Assembly: GCA_036652035.1 (NCBI GenBank)
Contig: JAVVWR010000091.1
Coordinates: 1 to 6,805, forward strand
Reading direction: 5' to 3'
From: JAEZVV01 sp036652035
GTDB lineage: Bacteria > Pseudomonadota > Gammaproteobacteria > Burkholderiales > Burkholderiaceae_F
Length of the DNA stretch: 6,805 nucleotides
Below the pieces are notes generated by a model that saw only the letters and a program-made list of their open reading frames with translations, did not search any database and was not told the origin of the DNA. A program made the position numbers and the translations under genes. Position 1 is the stretch's first letter, and each line of letters opens with the position of its first letter. Shown one piece after another: positions 1 to 5,813 of this stretch.

Positions 1-141
1 TATGGCGGGATCACCGAGCTTCGTAACGAAGCCAAGGCGAGCTTCAACATCATTGGCAGCGGCTATAGCTCGAAGGGCGTGAACCTGGTTGCGGGCGCCG
101 ATCCGAGTTCACTGTTTCTGGGTCTCTCACACCGTTTCTGA
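1..141 (+). CDS. C-terminal end of a betaproteobacterial porin (partial)
   Basis: The frame is open from base 1 and ends at a TGA, giving the last 46 residues of a protein that begins left of the window. The final stretch, GADPSSLFLGLSHRF, has the form of the last beta-strand of general diffusion porins of Betaproteobacteria (Porin_4 / OmpC-like family): a GADPS turn, alternating hydrophobic residues, then a G-L-x-H-x-F end. The terminal phenylalanine is the usual signal for recognition by the BAM outer-membrane assembly machinery. The protein would be a trimeric outer-membrane channel for small hydrophilic solutes. It converges on recN with 28 bases between the stops and is not functionally linked to it. 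With only the tail visible, another beta-barrel family is possible but less likely. Confidence 0.72.
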   Translation, partial: YGGITELRNEAKASFNIIGSGYSSKGVNLVAGADPSSLFLGLSHRF

Positions 142-169
142 GTCTGCGCATCGAGGTGGTGAGCCGCGC

Positions 170-1816
170 TCAGCCCGCCAGCATTTCGCGCGCGTGTTTG
201 CGTGTGGTGTCGGTGATGGCGAGGCCACCCAGCATGCGCGCGATTTCTTCGACCCGGGTCTTGCGGTCGAGCGGCGCGATGCGCGAGACCGGACGGCCGT
301 CGCCGGCGCAGGCCTTGCTCACCACCAGGTGCTGGTCGCCGCGCGAGGCGACTTGCGGCAGGTGCGTCACGCACAAGACCTGGCGGCTGCTGCCGAGCTC
401 TTTCAAGAGCCGGCCGACGGTGTCGGCCACCGCGCCGCCGATGCCGGAATCGACCTCATCAAAAATCAGCGTCGCCACCGGGGTGGCGCCTGCGGCGATC
501 ACCGAGATCGCCAGGCTGATGCGCGCGAGTTCGCCGCCGGAGGCCACCTTGGCGAGCAGCTTGACCGCCACGCCGGGATGACTGGCGACCATGAATTCGC
601 AGCGCTCCAGTCCGTGCGCGCTGGGTTCGCCCGCGCTTAATTGAACCTCGAAGCGCCCGCCTGGCATCGACAGGTCTTGCATCGCGCGGCTGACCTCCAG
701 GCTCATGGCCGCAGCCGCCTTGGCGCGGGCTTGCCCCAGCGCGCGGGCGAGCTTGAGGTAGGTGTCGCTCGCCGCCTTTTCGGTGCGCGCCAGGGCGTCG
801 AGATCGGCGGCGGCCGAGAGCGCCGCGAGCTTGGCGCGGCCGTCGTCGAGCAGGGCGCCCAGTTCGTCGGGAGCGACGCGGAATTTGCGGGCGGCGCCAT
901 GCAGCGCGGATAGCCGGGCATCGACTGCGGCGAGCCGCTCGGCGTCGATGTCGGTTTTGTCGATGTAGTGCTGCAGTTCGCCCACGGCGTCGTCGACCTG
1001 GATCCGCGCCGCCTCGAGCTGCTCGGCGATCGGCTTTAAGCGCTCGTCGAAAACCGAGAGCTGAGCCAGACGGGCGCTGATCGCGTCGATCCGGCCGAGC
1101 GCGGAATCGTCCGCGTCGGACAGCTCGGTGATCGCCTGCTGCGTGCCTTCGAGCAGGCTGGCGGCGTGCGCCAGGCGCGTCTGTTCGGCGTTGACCTGCT
1201 CCCATTCGCCGCTCTGGGGCTCCAGTTCGCCCAGGTCGTCAACGATCCAGCGCAGCCGGTCCTGCTCGGCCGCGGCGGCCGCCGCCATCTGCTGGGCCGC
1301 TTCGCGGGCGCGCACGGTTTTGCGCCATGCGCCGTGAGCGGCAAGGACCGTGGCGACCTGCGGGCGCAAGCCACCGTGTTCGTCGAGCAGGGCGAGTTGC
1401 GCGGCGGGCTTGAGCAGCGACTGGTGCGCGTGCTGGCCGTGAACGTCGACCAGCAACTCGCCGATCTCGCGCAACTGGGCAAGCGTGGCCGGCGTGCCGT
1501 TGATCCAGGCGCGGCTGCGGCCGCTCGCATCGACCACCCGGCGCAGCAGCGCGGTGGGCTCGGCGCCCAGCTCGTTGGCAGCGAGCCACTCAAGCGCGCT
1601 GGGGTGGGTGGCGAATTCGGCGACGATCTCGGCACGTGCCGCACTCTCTCGCACCACGCCAGCGTCGGCGCGCTCGCCCAGGGCGAGCAAAAGAGCGTCG
1701 ATCAGGATCGACTTGCCGGCGCCGGTCTCGCCGGTCAGGACGGTGAAACCGGGGGCGAGGTCGAGTTCGAGCGAATCGACGATGACGAAGTCGCGGATGG
1801 AAAGCGCTAGCAGCAT
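170..1816 (-). CDS. recN: DNA repair protein RecN (SMC-like ATPase)
   Basis: A 548-residue protein, close to the roughly 550 of E. coli RecN. RecN is a cytoplasmic SMC-like ATPase that acts early in recombinational repair of double-strand breaks and helps hold broken or sister DNA together. The N-terminus (SIRDFVIVDSLEL) leads into Walker A GETGAGKS at residues 29-36. A long helical, alanine- and glutamate-rich middle is consistent with the short coiled-coil arm. The C-terminal ATPase half carries the ABC signature ASGGELARISLAI near 425-437, Walker B TLIFDEVDSGIGG near 449-461 and the H-loop THLPQVAS near 484-491. All catalytic motifs look intact. The ATG is 5 bases after the nadK stop, so the gene is probably translated from the nadK mRNA. 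No good Shine-Dalgarno is seen; a TTG three codons upstream, overlapping the nadK stop, is an alternative start. I see no LexA-like box directly before the gene. Confidence 0.97.
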   Translation of the reverse strand: MLLALSIRDFVIVDSLELDLAPGFTVLTGETGAGKSILIDALLLALGERADAGVVRESAARAEIVAEFATHPSALEWLAANELGAEPTALLRRVVDASGRSRAWINGTPATLAQLREIGELLVDVHGQHAHQSLLKPAAQLALLDEHGGLRPQVATVLAAHGAWRKTVRAREAAQQMAAAAAAEQDRLRWIVDDLGELEPQSGEWEQVNAEQTRLAHAASLLEGTQQAITELSDADDSALGRIDAISARLAQLSVFDERLKPIAEQLEAARIQVDDAVGELQHYIDKTDIDAERLAAVDARLSALHGAARKFRVAPDELGALLDDGRAKLAALSAAADLDALARTEKAASDTYLKLARALGQARAKAAAAMSLEVSRAMQDLSMPGGRFEVQLSAGEPSAHGLERCEFMVASHPGVAVKLLAKVASGGELARISLAISVIAAGATPVATLIFDEVDSGIGGAVADTVGRLLKELGSSRQVLCVTHLPQVASRGDQHLVVSKACAGDGRPVSRIAPLDRKTRVEEIARMLGGLAITDTTRKHAREMLAG

Positions 1817-1821
1817 GGAGT

Positions 1822-2712
1822 TCAACCGCGGGGGTGCGGCTCGCTTGGCATGAAGTTCCAGTGCAACTTCTGCCTCAGGGTGTCGAAGTGGTTGTGGCCG
1901 ACCGGGTGGAGCAGGGTCACGACCTCGGCCGCGCGGCGCGCGCGCAGGATGTCGCCGGGCTCGATGTTGGCAAAGCTCTGCATGTCGAAGTGCGCGGTGG
2001 CGTCTCGCACATCGGTGATCTCGATCTCGACCAGTACGTCGTCGGGCAGCACGATCGGGCGGTTCGATAGGGTCTGCGGTGCTACCGGCACCAGGGTCAG
2101 GCCCGCTAACCGCGGATGCAGGATCGGGCCGCCGGCCGACAGCGCGTAAGCGGTTGAGCCGGTCGGGGTGGTCAGGATCAGGCCATCGGCGCGCTGCTGG
2201 TACATCGCCAGGCCATCGACCCGCACCGTGAACTCGACCATGCCGCCGGCGATGCCGCGGGAGATCACCACGTCGTTGACGGCGCGGGTGGAAAACACCG
2301 TGGCGCCGCCGCGAACCACTTCGGCGGCGAGCGTGACGCGGTGGTCGGTCTCGTAGTGGCCGCCCAGCATGGCGGGCAGCAACGCCTCCATGTCGCCCAA
2401 GGGAATGTCGGTGATGAAACCCAGGCGGCCGTGGTTGACGCCGATCAGGGGCGTGCCATGCGGCGCGAGTTCGCGGGCGATGCCAAGCATGGTGCCGTCG
2501 CCGCCGAGGACGATGGCGAGATCGGCCGACGCTCCCAGTTGCTCGAGCGTGAAGCCGCGCTCGGCCGGCCAACCCAGGCGTTCGGCGGTCGAGGCCTCGA
2601 GCAGCGGCGTGGCACCGGCGGCTTCGACAATGCGAACCAGGGCGGCAAGAGGATCGGCAATCGGATCGCTGCGCTTGCCGAAAATTGCAACATGGCGGAA
2701 GGGACTGGGCAT
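1822..2712 (-). CDS. nadK: NAD kinase
   Basis: A 296-residue protein, the usual size for proteobacterial NAD kinase (also called PpnK). It phosphorylates NAD+ at the 2'-hydroxyl of the adenosine ribose using ATP, and is the only route to NADP+ in the cytoplasm. Diagnostic motifs are all present: GGDGT at residues 70-74 with catalytic Asp72, GVNHGRLGFITDIP at 91-104, the N-[DE] pair as ND at 146-147, and the glycine-rich PTGSTAYALSAGGP at 183-196. The C-terminal DTLRQKLHWN is typical of the proteobacterial enzymes. The start is supported by the family-like MPSPFRHVAIFGK N-terminus. It is the first gene of a nadK-recN unit and diverges from hrcA. No Shine-Dalgarno precedes the ATG, and a -10-like hexamer lies 6 bases upstream, so the mRNA may be leaderless. 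Confidence 0.97.
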   Translation of the reverse strand: MPSPFRHVAIFGKRSDPIADPLAALVRIVEAAGATPLLEASTAERLGWPAERGFTLEQLGASADLAIVLGGDGTMLGIARELAPHGTPLIGVNHGRLGFITDIPLGDMEALLPAMLGGHYETDHRVTLAAEVVRGGATVFSTRAVNDVVISRGIAGGMVEFTVRVDGLAMYQQRADGLILTTPTGSTAYALSAGGPILHPRLAGLTLVPVAPQTLSNRPIVLPDDVLVEIEITDVRDATAHFDMQSFANIEPGDILRARRAAEVVTLLHPVGHNHFDTLRQKLHWNFMPSEPHPRG

Positions 2713-2718
2713 GGGCCG

Positions 2719-2741
2719 ATTATTGCAGGAAGGACAGGCTT
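2719..2741 (-). promoter_or_regulatory. Putative nadK promoter, extended -10, leaderless
   Basis: On the minus strand the hexamer AATAAT (2724 to 2719, five of six matches to TATAAT) is preceded by TGC, giving an extended -10 element TGCAATAAT. No good -35 is seen at 16-18 bases. Exactly 6 bases (CGGCCC) separate the hexamer from the nadK ATG, so transcription should begin at or within a base or two of the start codon. The absence of any Shine-Dalgarno fits a leaderless message. This is inferred from sequence alone. Confidence 0.5.
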
Positions 2742-2763
2742 CACTGGTGTGGCAAAGACTGAT

Positions 2764-2793
2764 CTGAATCGGACGGCGCGCTTTCCGTAGAAT
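2764..2793 (+). promoter_or_regulatory. Putative hrcA promoter, leaderless
   Basis: A -10-like TAGAAT at 2788-2793 lies exactly 6 bases before the hrcA ATG at 2800. A weak -35 candidate, CTGAAT at 2764-2769, is 18 bases upstream and matches TTGACA at only three positions. The bases between the hexamer and the ATG (GACCCC) contain no ribosome-binding site. If the promoter is real, the first transcribed base is about the A of the ATG. No CIRCE inverted repeat (TTAGCACTC-N9-GAGTGCTAA) and no convincing sigma-32 promoter is visible in the gap. Confidence 0.5.
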
Positions 2794-2799
2794 GACCCC

Positions 2800-3813
2800 A
2801 TGCTCGATGAACGCGCCCGCTCGCTGTTAAAAACCCTGATCGAATGCCACATCGCCGACGGGTTGCCGGTGGGGTCGCGGGCTCTCGCCAAGGCTTCAGG
2901 GCTGGATCTGTCGCCGGCGACGATCCGCAACGTGATGTCCGACCTGGAGGACGCGGGCTTTATCGCCAGCCCCCACACCTCGGCCGGCCGGGTGCCAACA
3001 CCGCGCGGCTACCGCCTCTTTGTCGATAGCCTGCTCACGGTGCAGCCGCTGGAAGAACGGACCACGGCGGCGATGCAGGGCCAGATCCGCGTCGCCGATC
3101 CGCACCGCGCGATCCAGCATGCAGCGCAGACGCTCTCGAGCCTGACCCGGTTCGCAGGCGTGGTGCTGACCCCGCGCCGTTCTTCCGCTTTCCGCCAGGT
3201 CGAGTTTGTCCGGCTGGGCGAAAAGCGCGTGCTGTTGATCATCGTCACGCCCGAAGGCGACGTCCAGAACCGCATCCTTGCCACCGAGCAGGCCTATACC
3301 CAGGCCCAGTTGATCGAAGCCGCCAATGTCCTCAACGAGCATTTCGCCGGGCTGGCGTTTGACGAGGCGCGGATCCGGCTCCAGGGCGAACTGGCCGCGC
3401 TCTCAAGCGACATTTCGCAGCTGATGCAGGCGGCGGTCACCGCCGGCAGCGAGGCTTATGCCGAGAGCGACCCGATGGTGATTTCAGGCGAGCGCAACCT
3501 GCTTGGCGTCAACGAGCTCTCGGCGGATCTTTCTCGCCTGCGCCGCATGTTCGACATGTTCGAGAGCCGCACCCAGCTGGTTCGTCTGCTCGATACCTCG
3601 ATCGGAGCGGCCGGCGTGCAGATCTATATCGGCGGCGAATCGCAGCTGGTGCCGGTCGACGAGATGAGCCTGGTGGTCTCGCCCTACAGCGTCGACGGCA
3701 AGGTGGTCGGCACGCTGGGCGTGATCGGGCCGATGCGAATGGCTTACGAGCGGGTGATCCCGATCGTCGACATCACCGCGCGACTGCTCTCGAGCGCACT
3801 CAGCCACAACTAG
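2800..3813 (+). CDS. hrcA: Heat-inducible transcription repressor HrcA
   Basis: A 337-residue protein matching the normal HrcA length. HrcA is a cytoplasmic dimeric repressor that binds the CIRCE operator before groESL and sometimes dnaK operons; GroEL assists its folding, so repression is lost when heat-damaged protein occupies the chaperonin. Residues 1-75 form the winged-helix DNA-binding domain: SRALAKASGLDLSPATIRNV (residues 27-46) is the helix-turn-helix, and SAGRVPTPRGYRLFVDSLL is the wing and following helix, both hallmark sequences. The rest is the GAF-like dimerisation domain, ending with conserved VVSPY and GTLGVIGPMRMAYERVIPIV. The start gives the standard betaproteobacterial N-terminus MLDERARSLLKTLIE, so the lack of a Shine-Dalgarno is not due to a wrong start. 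As I recall, hemH often follows hrcA in this group; here an envelope module follows instead. No CIRCE site lies in this window, so its targets are elsewhere. Confidence 0.97.
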   Translation: MLDERARSLLKTLIECHIADGLPVGSRALAKASGLDLSPATIRNVMSDLEDAGFIASPHTSAGRVPTPRGYRLFVDSLLTVQPLEERTTAAMQGQIRVADPHRAIQHAAQTLSSLTRFAGVVLTPRRSSAFRQVEFVRLGEKRVLLIIVTPEGDVQNRILATEQAYTQAQLIEAANVLNEHFAGLAFDEARIRLQGELAALSSDISQLMQAAVTAGSEAYAESDPMVISGERNLLGVNELSADLSRLRRMFDMFESRTQLVRLLDTSIGAAGVQIYIGGESQLVPVDEMSLVVSPYSVDGKVVGTLGVIGPMRMAYERVIPIVDITARLLSSALSHN

Positions 3814-3816
3814 CTT

Positions 3817-3831
3817 GGCGGCGCTGCCGCC
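3817..3831 (+). other. Perfect GC hairpin between hrcA and the lipoprotein gene
   Basis: GGCGGC (3817-3822), a GCT loop and GCCGCC (3826-3831) form a perfect six-pair GC stem starting 3 bases after the hrcA stop. It has no T-run after it, so it is not a classical intrinsic terminator. Its 3' arm touches the GGAGG ribosome-binding site of the next gene. It could slow readthrough, protect an mRNA end or modulate ribosome access, or it may be chance in GC-rich DNA. Confidence 0.45.
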
Positions 3832-3836
3832 GGAGG
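3832..3836 (+). promoter_or_regulatory. Ribosome-binding site of the lipoprotein gene
   Basis: GGAGG lies 6 bases before the ATG at 3843, a near-ideal Shine-Dalgarno. It fixes the start of the lipoprotein gene and contrasts with nadK and hrcA, which have none. Confidence 0.85.
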
Positions 3837-3842
3837 GCTTGC

Positions 3843-4241
3843 ATGAAGAAGCGTTCGCGCTCGTCGGCGCAGATCGCCCTGGTGCTGATTGGAGTGGGCG
3901 GCACGCTCGCCGGTTGTTCGCAGCAGACCCCCCAGGAAGTCACGCGCGACCGCTACGCCACGCTCGAGGACTGCGCCGCCGACTGGGGCCGGCCCGAGGC
4001 CTGCGACGCCGACAAGGCCAGCGCGCCGCGCGCGGGTGGAATGCCCTTCTTTCTCGGCCCGATGTATCCGTTCGGTTTCCGTGGCAACGCTCAGGCGGCG
4101 GCCTGGGGCGAGGCACATCGCCTTGGCCGCACGCCCGCGCCGGGCGTGATGCCGGCGGATCGCTCGATCGGCCGCACGCCGTCCATGACCCAGCGTGGCG
4201 GATTCGGCTCGAGCGGCTCGCGCTTCTCGGCGGGCGGCTGA
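3843..4241 (+). CDS. YgiB/YjfM-type (DUF1190) lipoprotein, short form
   Basis: A 132-residue exported lipoprotein of unknown function. Residues 1-24 are a signal peptide: basic MKKRSR, a hydrophobic core, then lipobox LAGC with the lipidated Cys25. Ser26 at +2 does not give an inner-membrane retention signal, so the outer membrane is expected. The mature part has the family motif DRYATLEDCAADWG, with Cys44 and Cys54 as a possible disulfide pair, a proline- and glycine-rich middle, and a low-complexity tail containing RGGFGSS and ending in GG. E. coli YgiB, as I remember it, is about 220 residues and also ends in a serine-rich tail with GG, so this form lacks much of the N-terminal and linker region. 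Its stop overlaps the start of the ATP-grasp gene by one base (TGATG), so the two are probably translationally coupled. The symbol is left open because E. coli has two paralogues, ygiB and yjfM. Confidence 0.85.
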   Translation: MKKRSRSSAQIALVLIGVGGTLAGCSQQTPQEVTRDRYATLEDCAADWGRPEACDADKASAPRAGGMPFFLGPMYPFGFRGNAQAAAWGEAHRLGRTPAPGVMPADRSIGRTPSMTQRGGFGSSGSRFSAGG

Positions 4242-5392
4242 TGGAGCGCGTATTGCTCTCGCCGCGGCCGGACTGGCAGGCCGGGATGGAGGCGATCGGC
4301 TTCTCCTACCACTCGATCGACGGCGTCTACTGGGACGAGAGCCGCGCCTATCGCTTCACCGAGGCGCAGATCGACGAACTGGAAGCCGCCAGCGCCGAGT
4401 TGCACGAGCTCGCGCTCAAGGCCGCTGAGCATGTCGTGCGGCGTGGGCGCTGGCAGGAGTTTGCGATTCCGCCCGAGTGGGCGCCGGTGGTCGAGGCGAG
4501 TTGGCGCGCTCATCAGGTCGGCGAGGTCGCCGGCTTTTCACTCTACGGCCGGATGGATCTCTCGTACGACGGTGCCCACCCGCCCAAGCTGCTCGAGTAC
4601 AACGCCGATACCCCCACCGCCGTGCTCGAGGCGAGCGTGGCGCAATGGCAGTGGTTGCAGGCCTTGCGGCCGCGGCTCGAACCGCAGGCCGACCAGTTCA
4701 ACTCGATCCATGAAAAGCTGATCGAAGCCTGGGCCCGACTCAAGTCACGCGCGGGTGCGAGCCGGCTGCACTTTGCCGCGGTCGCCGAGAGCGAAGAGGA
4801 TTGGGGCAATCTCGAGTATCTGCGCGACACCGCGATTCAGGCCGGGTGGAAGACCATCGCCTTGCCGATCGAGCGGATCGGCTTTAACGGCCGCGATTTT
4901 GTCGACGAATTCAATGTTCCGATCGAGGCGCTCTTCAAGCTCTATCCCTGGGAATGGCTGGTGCGCGAGGCTTTTGGCGCGCCGCTGCGCACAAGCCCGA
5001 TGCAGGTGATCGAACCCGCCTGGCGCATGCTGCTCGCCAACAAGGCGCTGCTGGTGGTGATGTGGGAGTTGTTCCCCGGCCACCCCAATCTGCTGCCGGC
5101 TTTTTTCGAAGCGGCACCGCTGGGCGATCGCTATGTGAAGAAGCCCAAGCTCGCGCGCGAAGGCGCCAATGTCGAGATCGTCGATGGCGCCCGCCGCGAA
5201 GCCGCCGCCGGGCCTTACGGCGCCGAAGGCTGGGTCTATCAGGCGCTCGCGCCGCTGCCGCGCTTCGGCGCGGACCACACCGTGATCGGCAGCTGGTTGA
5301 TCGATGGCGTTCCCGCCGGCATCGGCCTGCGCGAAGACGCATCCAGCATCACCTGCAATACCAGCCGCTTCGTGCCGCACTACTTTGTTTGA
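4241..5392 (+). CDS. YgiC/YjfC-type ATP-grasp enzyme, glutathionylspermidine-synthetase family
   Basis: A 383-residue protein, close to the roughly 386 of E. coli YgiC and YjfC. It corresponds to the synthetase domain of glutathionylspermidine synthetase without the N-terminal amidase. That domain uses ATP to activate the glycine carboxylate of glutathione and joins it to spermidine. Visible motifs: GRMDLSYDG at 103-111 and KLLEYNADTPT at 117-127, giving R104-x-D106 and E119-x-N121, the pairs expected to hold ATP and Mg2+; EPAWRMLLANKALL at 258-271; the lysine-rich ATP-binding KPKLAREGANV at 301-311; and the end GSWLIDGVPAGIGLREDAS at 350-368. To my knowledge YgiC-type homologues have not been shown to make glutathionylspermidine, so the true substrate is unknown. 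The frame is open further upstream, but the ATG overlapping the lipoprotein stop gives the family-length protein beginning MERVLLSPRPDW. No signal peptide is seen, so it is probably cytoplasmic. Confidence 0.93.
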   Translation: MERVLLSPRPDWQAGMEAIGFSYHSIDGVYWDESRAYRFTEAQIDELEAASAELHELALKAAEHVVRRGRWQEFAIPPEWAPVVEASWRAHQVGEVAGFSLYGRMDLSYDGAHPPKLLEYNADTPTAVLEASVAQWQWLQALRPRLEPQADQFNSIHEKLIEAWARLKSRAGASRLHFAAVAESEEDWGNLEYLRDTAIQAGWKTIALPIERIGFNGRDFVDEFNVPIEALFKLYPWEWLVREAFGAPLRTSPMQVIEPAWRMLLANKALLVVMWELFPGHPNLLPAFFEAAPLGDRYVKKPKLAREGANVEIVDGARREAAAGPYGAEGWVYQALAPLPRFGADHTVIGSWLIDGVPAGIGLREDASSITCNTSRFVPHYFV

Positions 5393-5395
5393 GGA
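5391..5395 (+). promoter_or_regulatory. Ribosome-binding site of the DUF350 gene
   Basis: GAGGA overlaps the stop of the ATP-grasp gene and lies 4 bases before the ATG at 5400. It selects this start over an upstream in-frame ATG at 5304 within the enzyme gene, which would add a non-hydrophobic extension not found in the family. Confidence 0.7.
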
Positions 5396-5399
5396 CAGG

Positions 5400-5813
5400 A
5401 TGAAAATCACCGCGATGGATTCGCTCGCCGGCCTGCCGGCCTTTGCCCTGTACTTCGGCCTGGCGCTGGTCCTGCTGGCGGCTTTTCTGACGATCTATGT
5501 CCGTCTGACGCCTTACCGCGAAATCGAACTGATCCGCGGCGGCAATGTGGCTGCGGCGGCGAGCCTGGGCGGCGCCTTGATCGGTTTTGCCTTGCCGCTC
5601 GCCAGCAGCATCGCCAACAGCGTTTCGCTCGTCGACATGCTGATCTGGGCGGTGGTGGCGCTGGCGGTCCAGCTCTTGGCTTACCTCGCGGCGCGGCTGC
5701 TGGTGCCCGCGATCGCTGCCAATGTGAGCGACGGTCAGCTCGCCAGCGGTGTATTTCTGGGCGCGGTGGCGGTGGCTCTGGGAATTCTCAACGCCGCGGC
5801 GATGACGTATTGA
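5400..5813 (+). CDS. DUF350/YjfL family inner-membrane protein
   Basis: A 137-residue integral membrane protein with about four helices: roughly residues 12-34, 50-68, 80-105 and 114-134. The family signature is clear: TPYREIELIRGGNVAAAASLGGALIGFALPLA after helix 1, a tryptophan and glutamine in helix 3 (MLIWAVVALAVQLLAY), and an ending GILNAAAMTY. The size matches YjfL of E. coli (about 132 residues). Its biochemical role is unknown. In E. coli a YjfL protein is encoded with YjfM (lipoprotein) and YjfC (ATP-grasp), the same three families as here, so the three probably serve one envelope process. The gene starts 7 bases after the enzyme's stop. Its last 26 bases overlap, on the opposite strand, the end of the glycosyltransferase gene. 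Confidence 0.92.
   Translation: MKITAMDSLAGLPAFALYFGLALVLLAAFLTIYVRLTPYREIELIRGGNVAAAASLGGALIGFALPLASSIANSVSLVDMLIWAVVALAVQLLAYLAARLLVPAIAANVSDGQLASGVFLGAVAVALGILNAAAMTY

Noticed and set aside
126..163. Possible terminator hairpin at the porin-recN junction (CTCAC near 126 pairing with GTGAG near 159).
   Set aside because: The stem is only five continuous pairs, the loop is long and there is no T-run on either strand, so it does not qualify as a terminator.
89..640. Plus-strand open frame of 183 codons spanning the porin end and opposite recN.
   Set aside because: It overlaps the porin tail and recN, both supported by family motifs, and shows no motif of its own.
1166..1810. Plus-strand open frame of 214 codons opposite recN.
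   Set aside because: It is a shadow on the opposite strand of GC-rich coding DNA, with low-complexity Gly/Ala/Arg content and no recognisable motif.
1817..2572. The recN reading frame stays open far upstream, giving an apparent 800-residue protein.
   Set aside because: The extra part is nadK read in another frame, is arginine- and proline-rich with no family features, and the ATG at 1816 gives the exact RecN N-terminus and family length.
3815..4240. The ATP-grasp frame stays open upstream to 3815, giving an apparent 525-residue fusion.
   Set aside because: That part is the lipoprotein gene in another frame. The ATG at 4241 gives the family-length enzyme and overlaps the lipoprotein stop in the usual coupled way.
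5304..5399. Upstream in-frame ATG at 5304 for the DUF350 gene.
   Set aside because: It lies inside the ATP-grasp gene, adds a non-hydrophobic extension absent from the family, and the start at 5400 has its own GAGGA site.
4745..5410. Minus-strand open frame of 221 codons opposite the ATP-grasp gene.
   Set aside because: Antisense shadow of a well-supported gene with no recognisable motif or ribosome-binding site.
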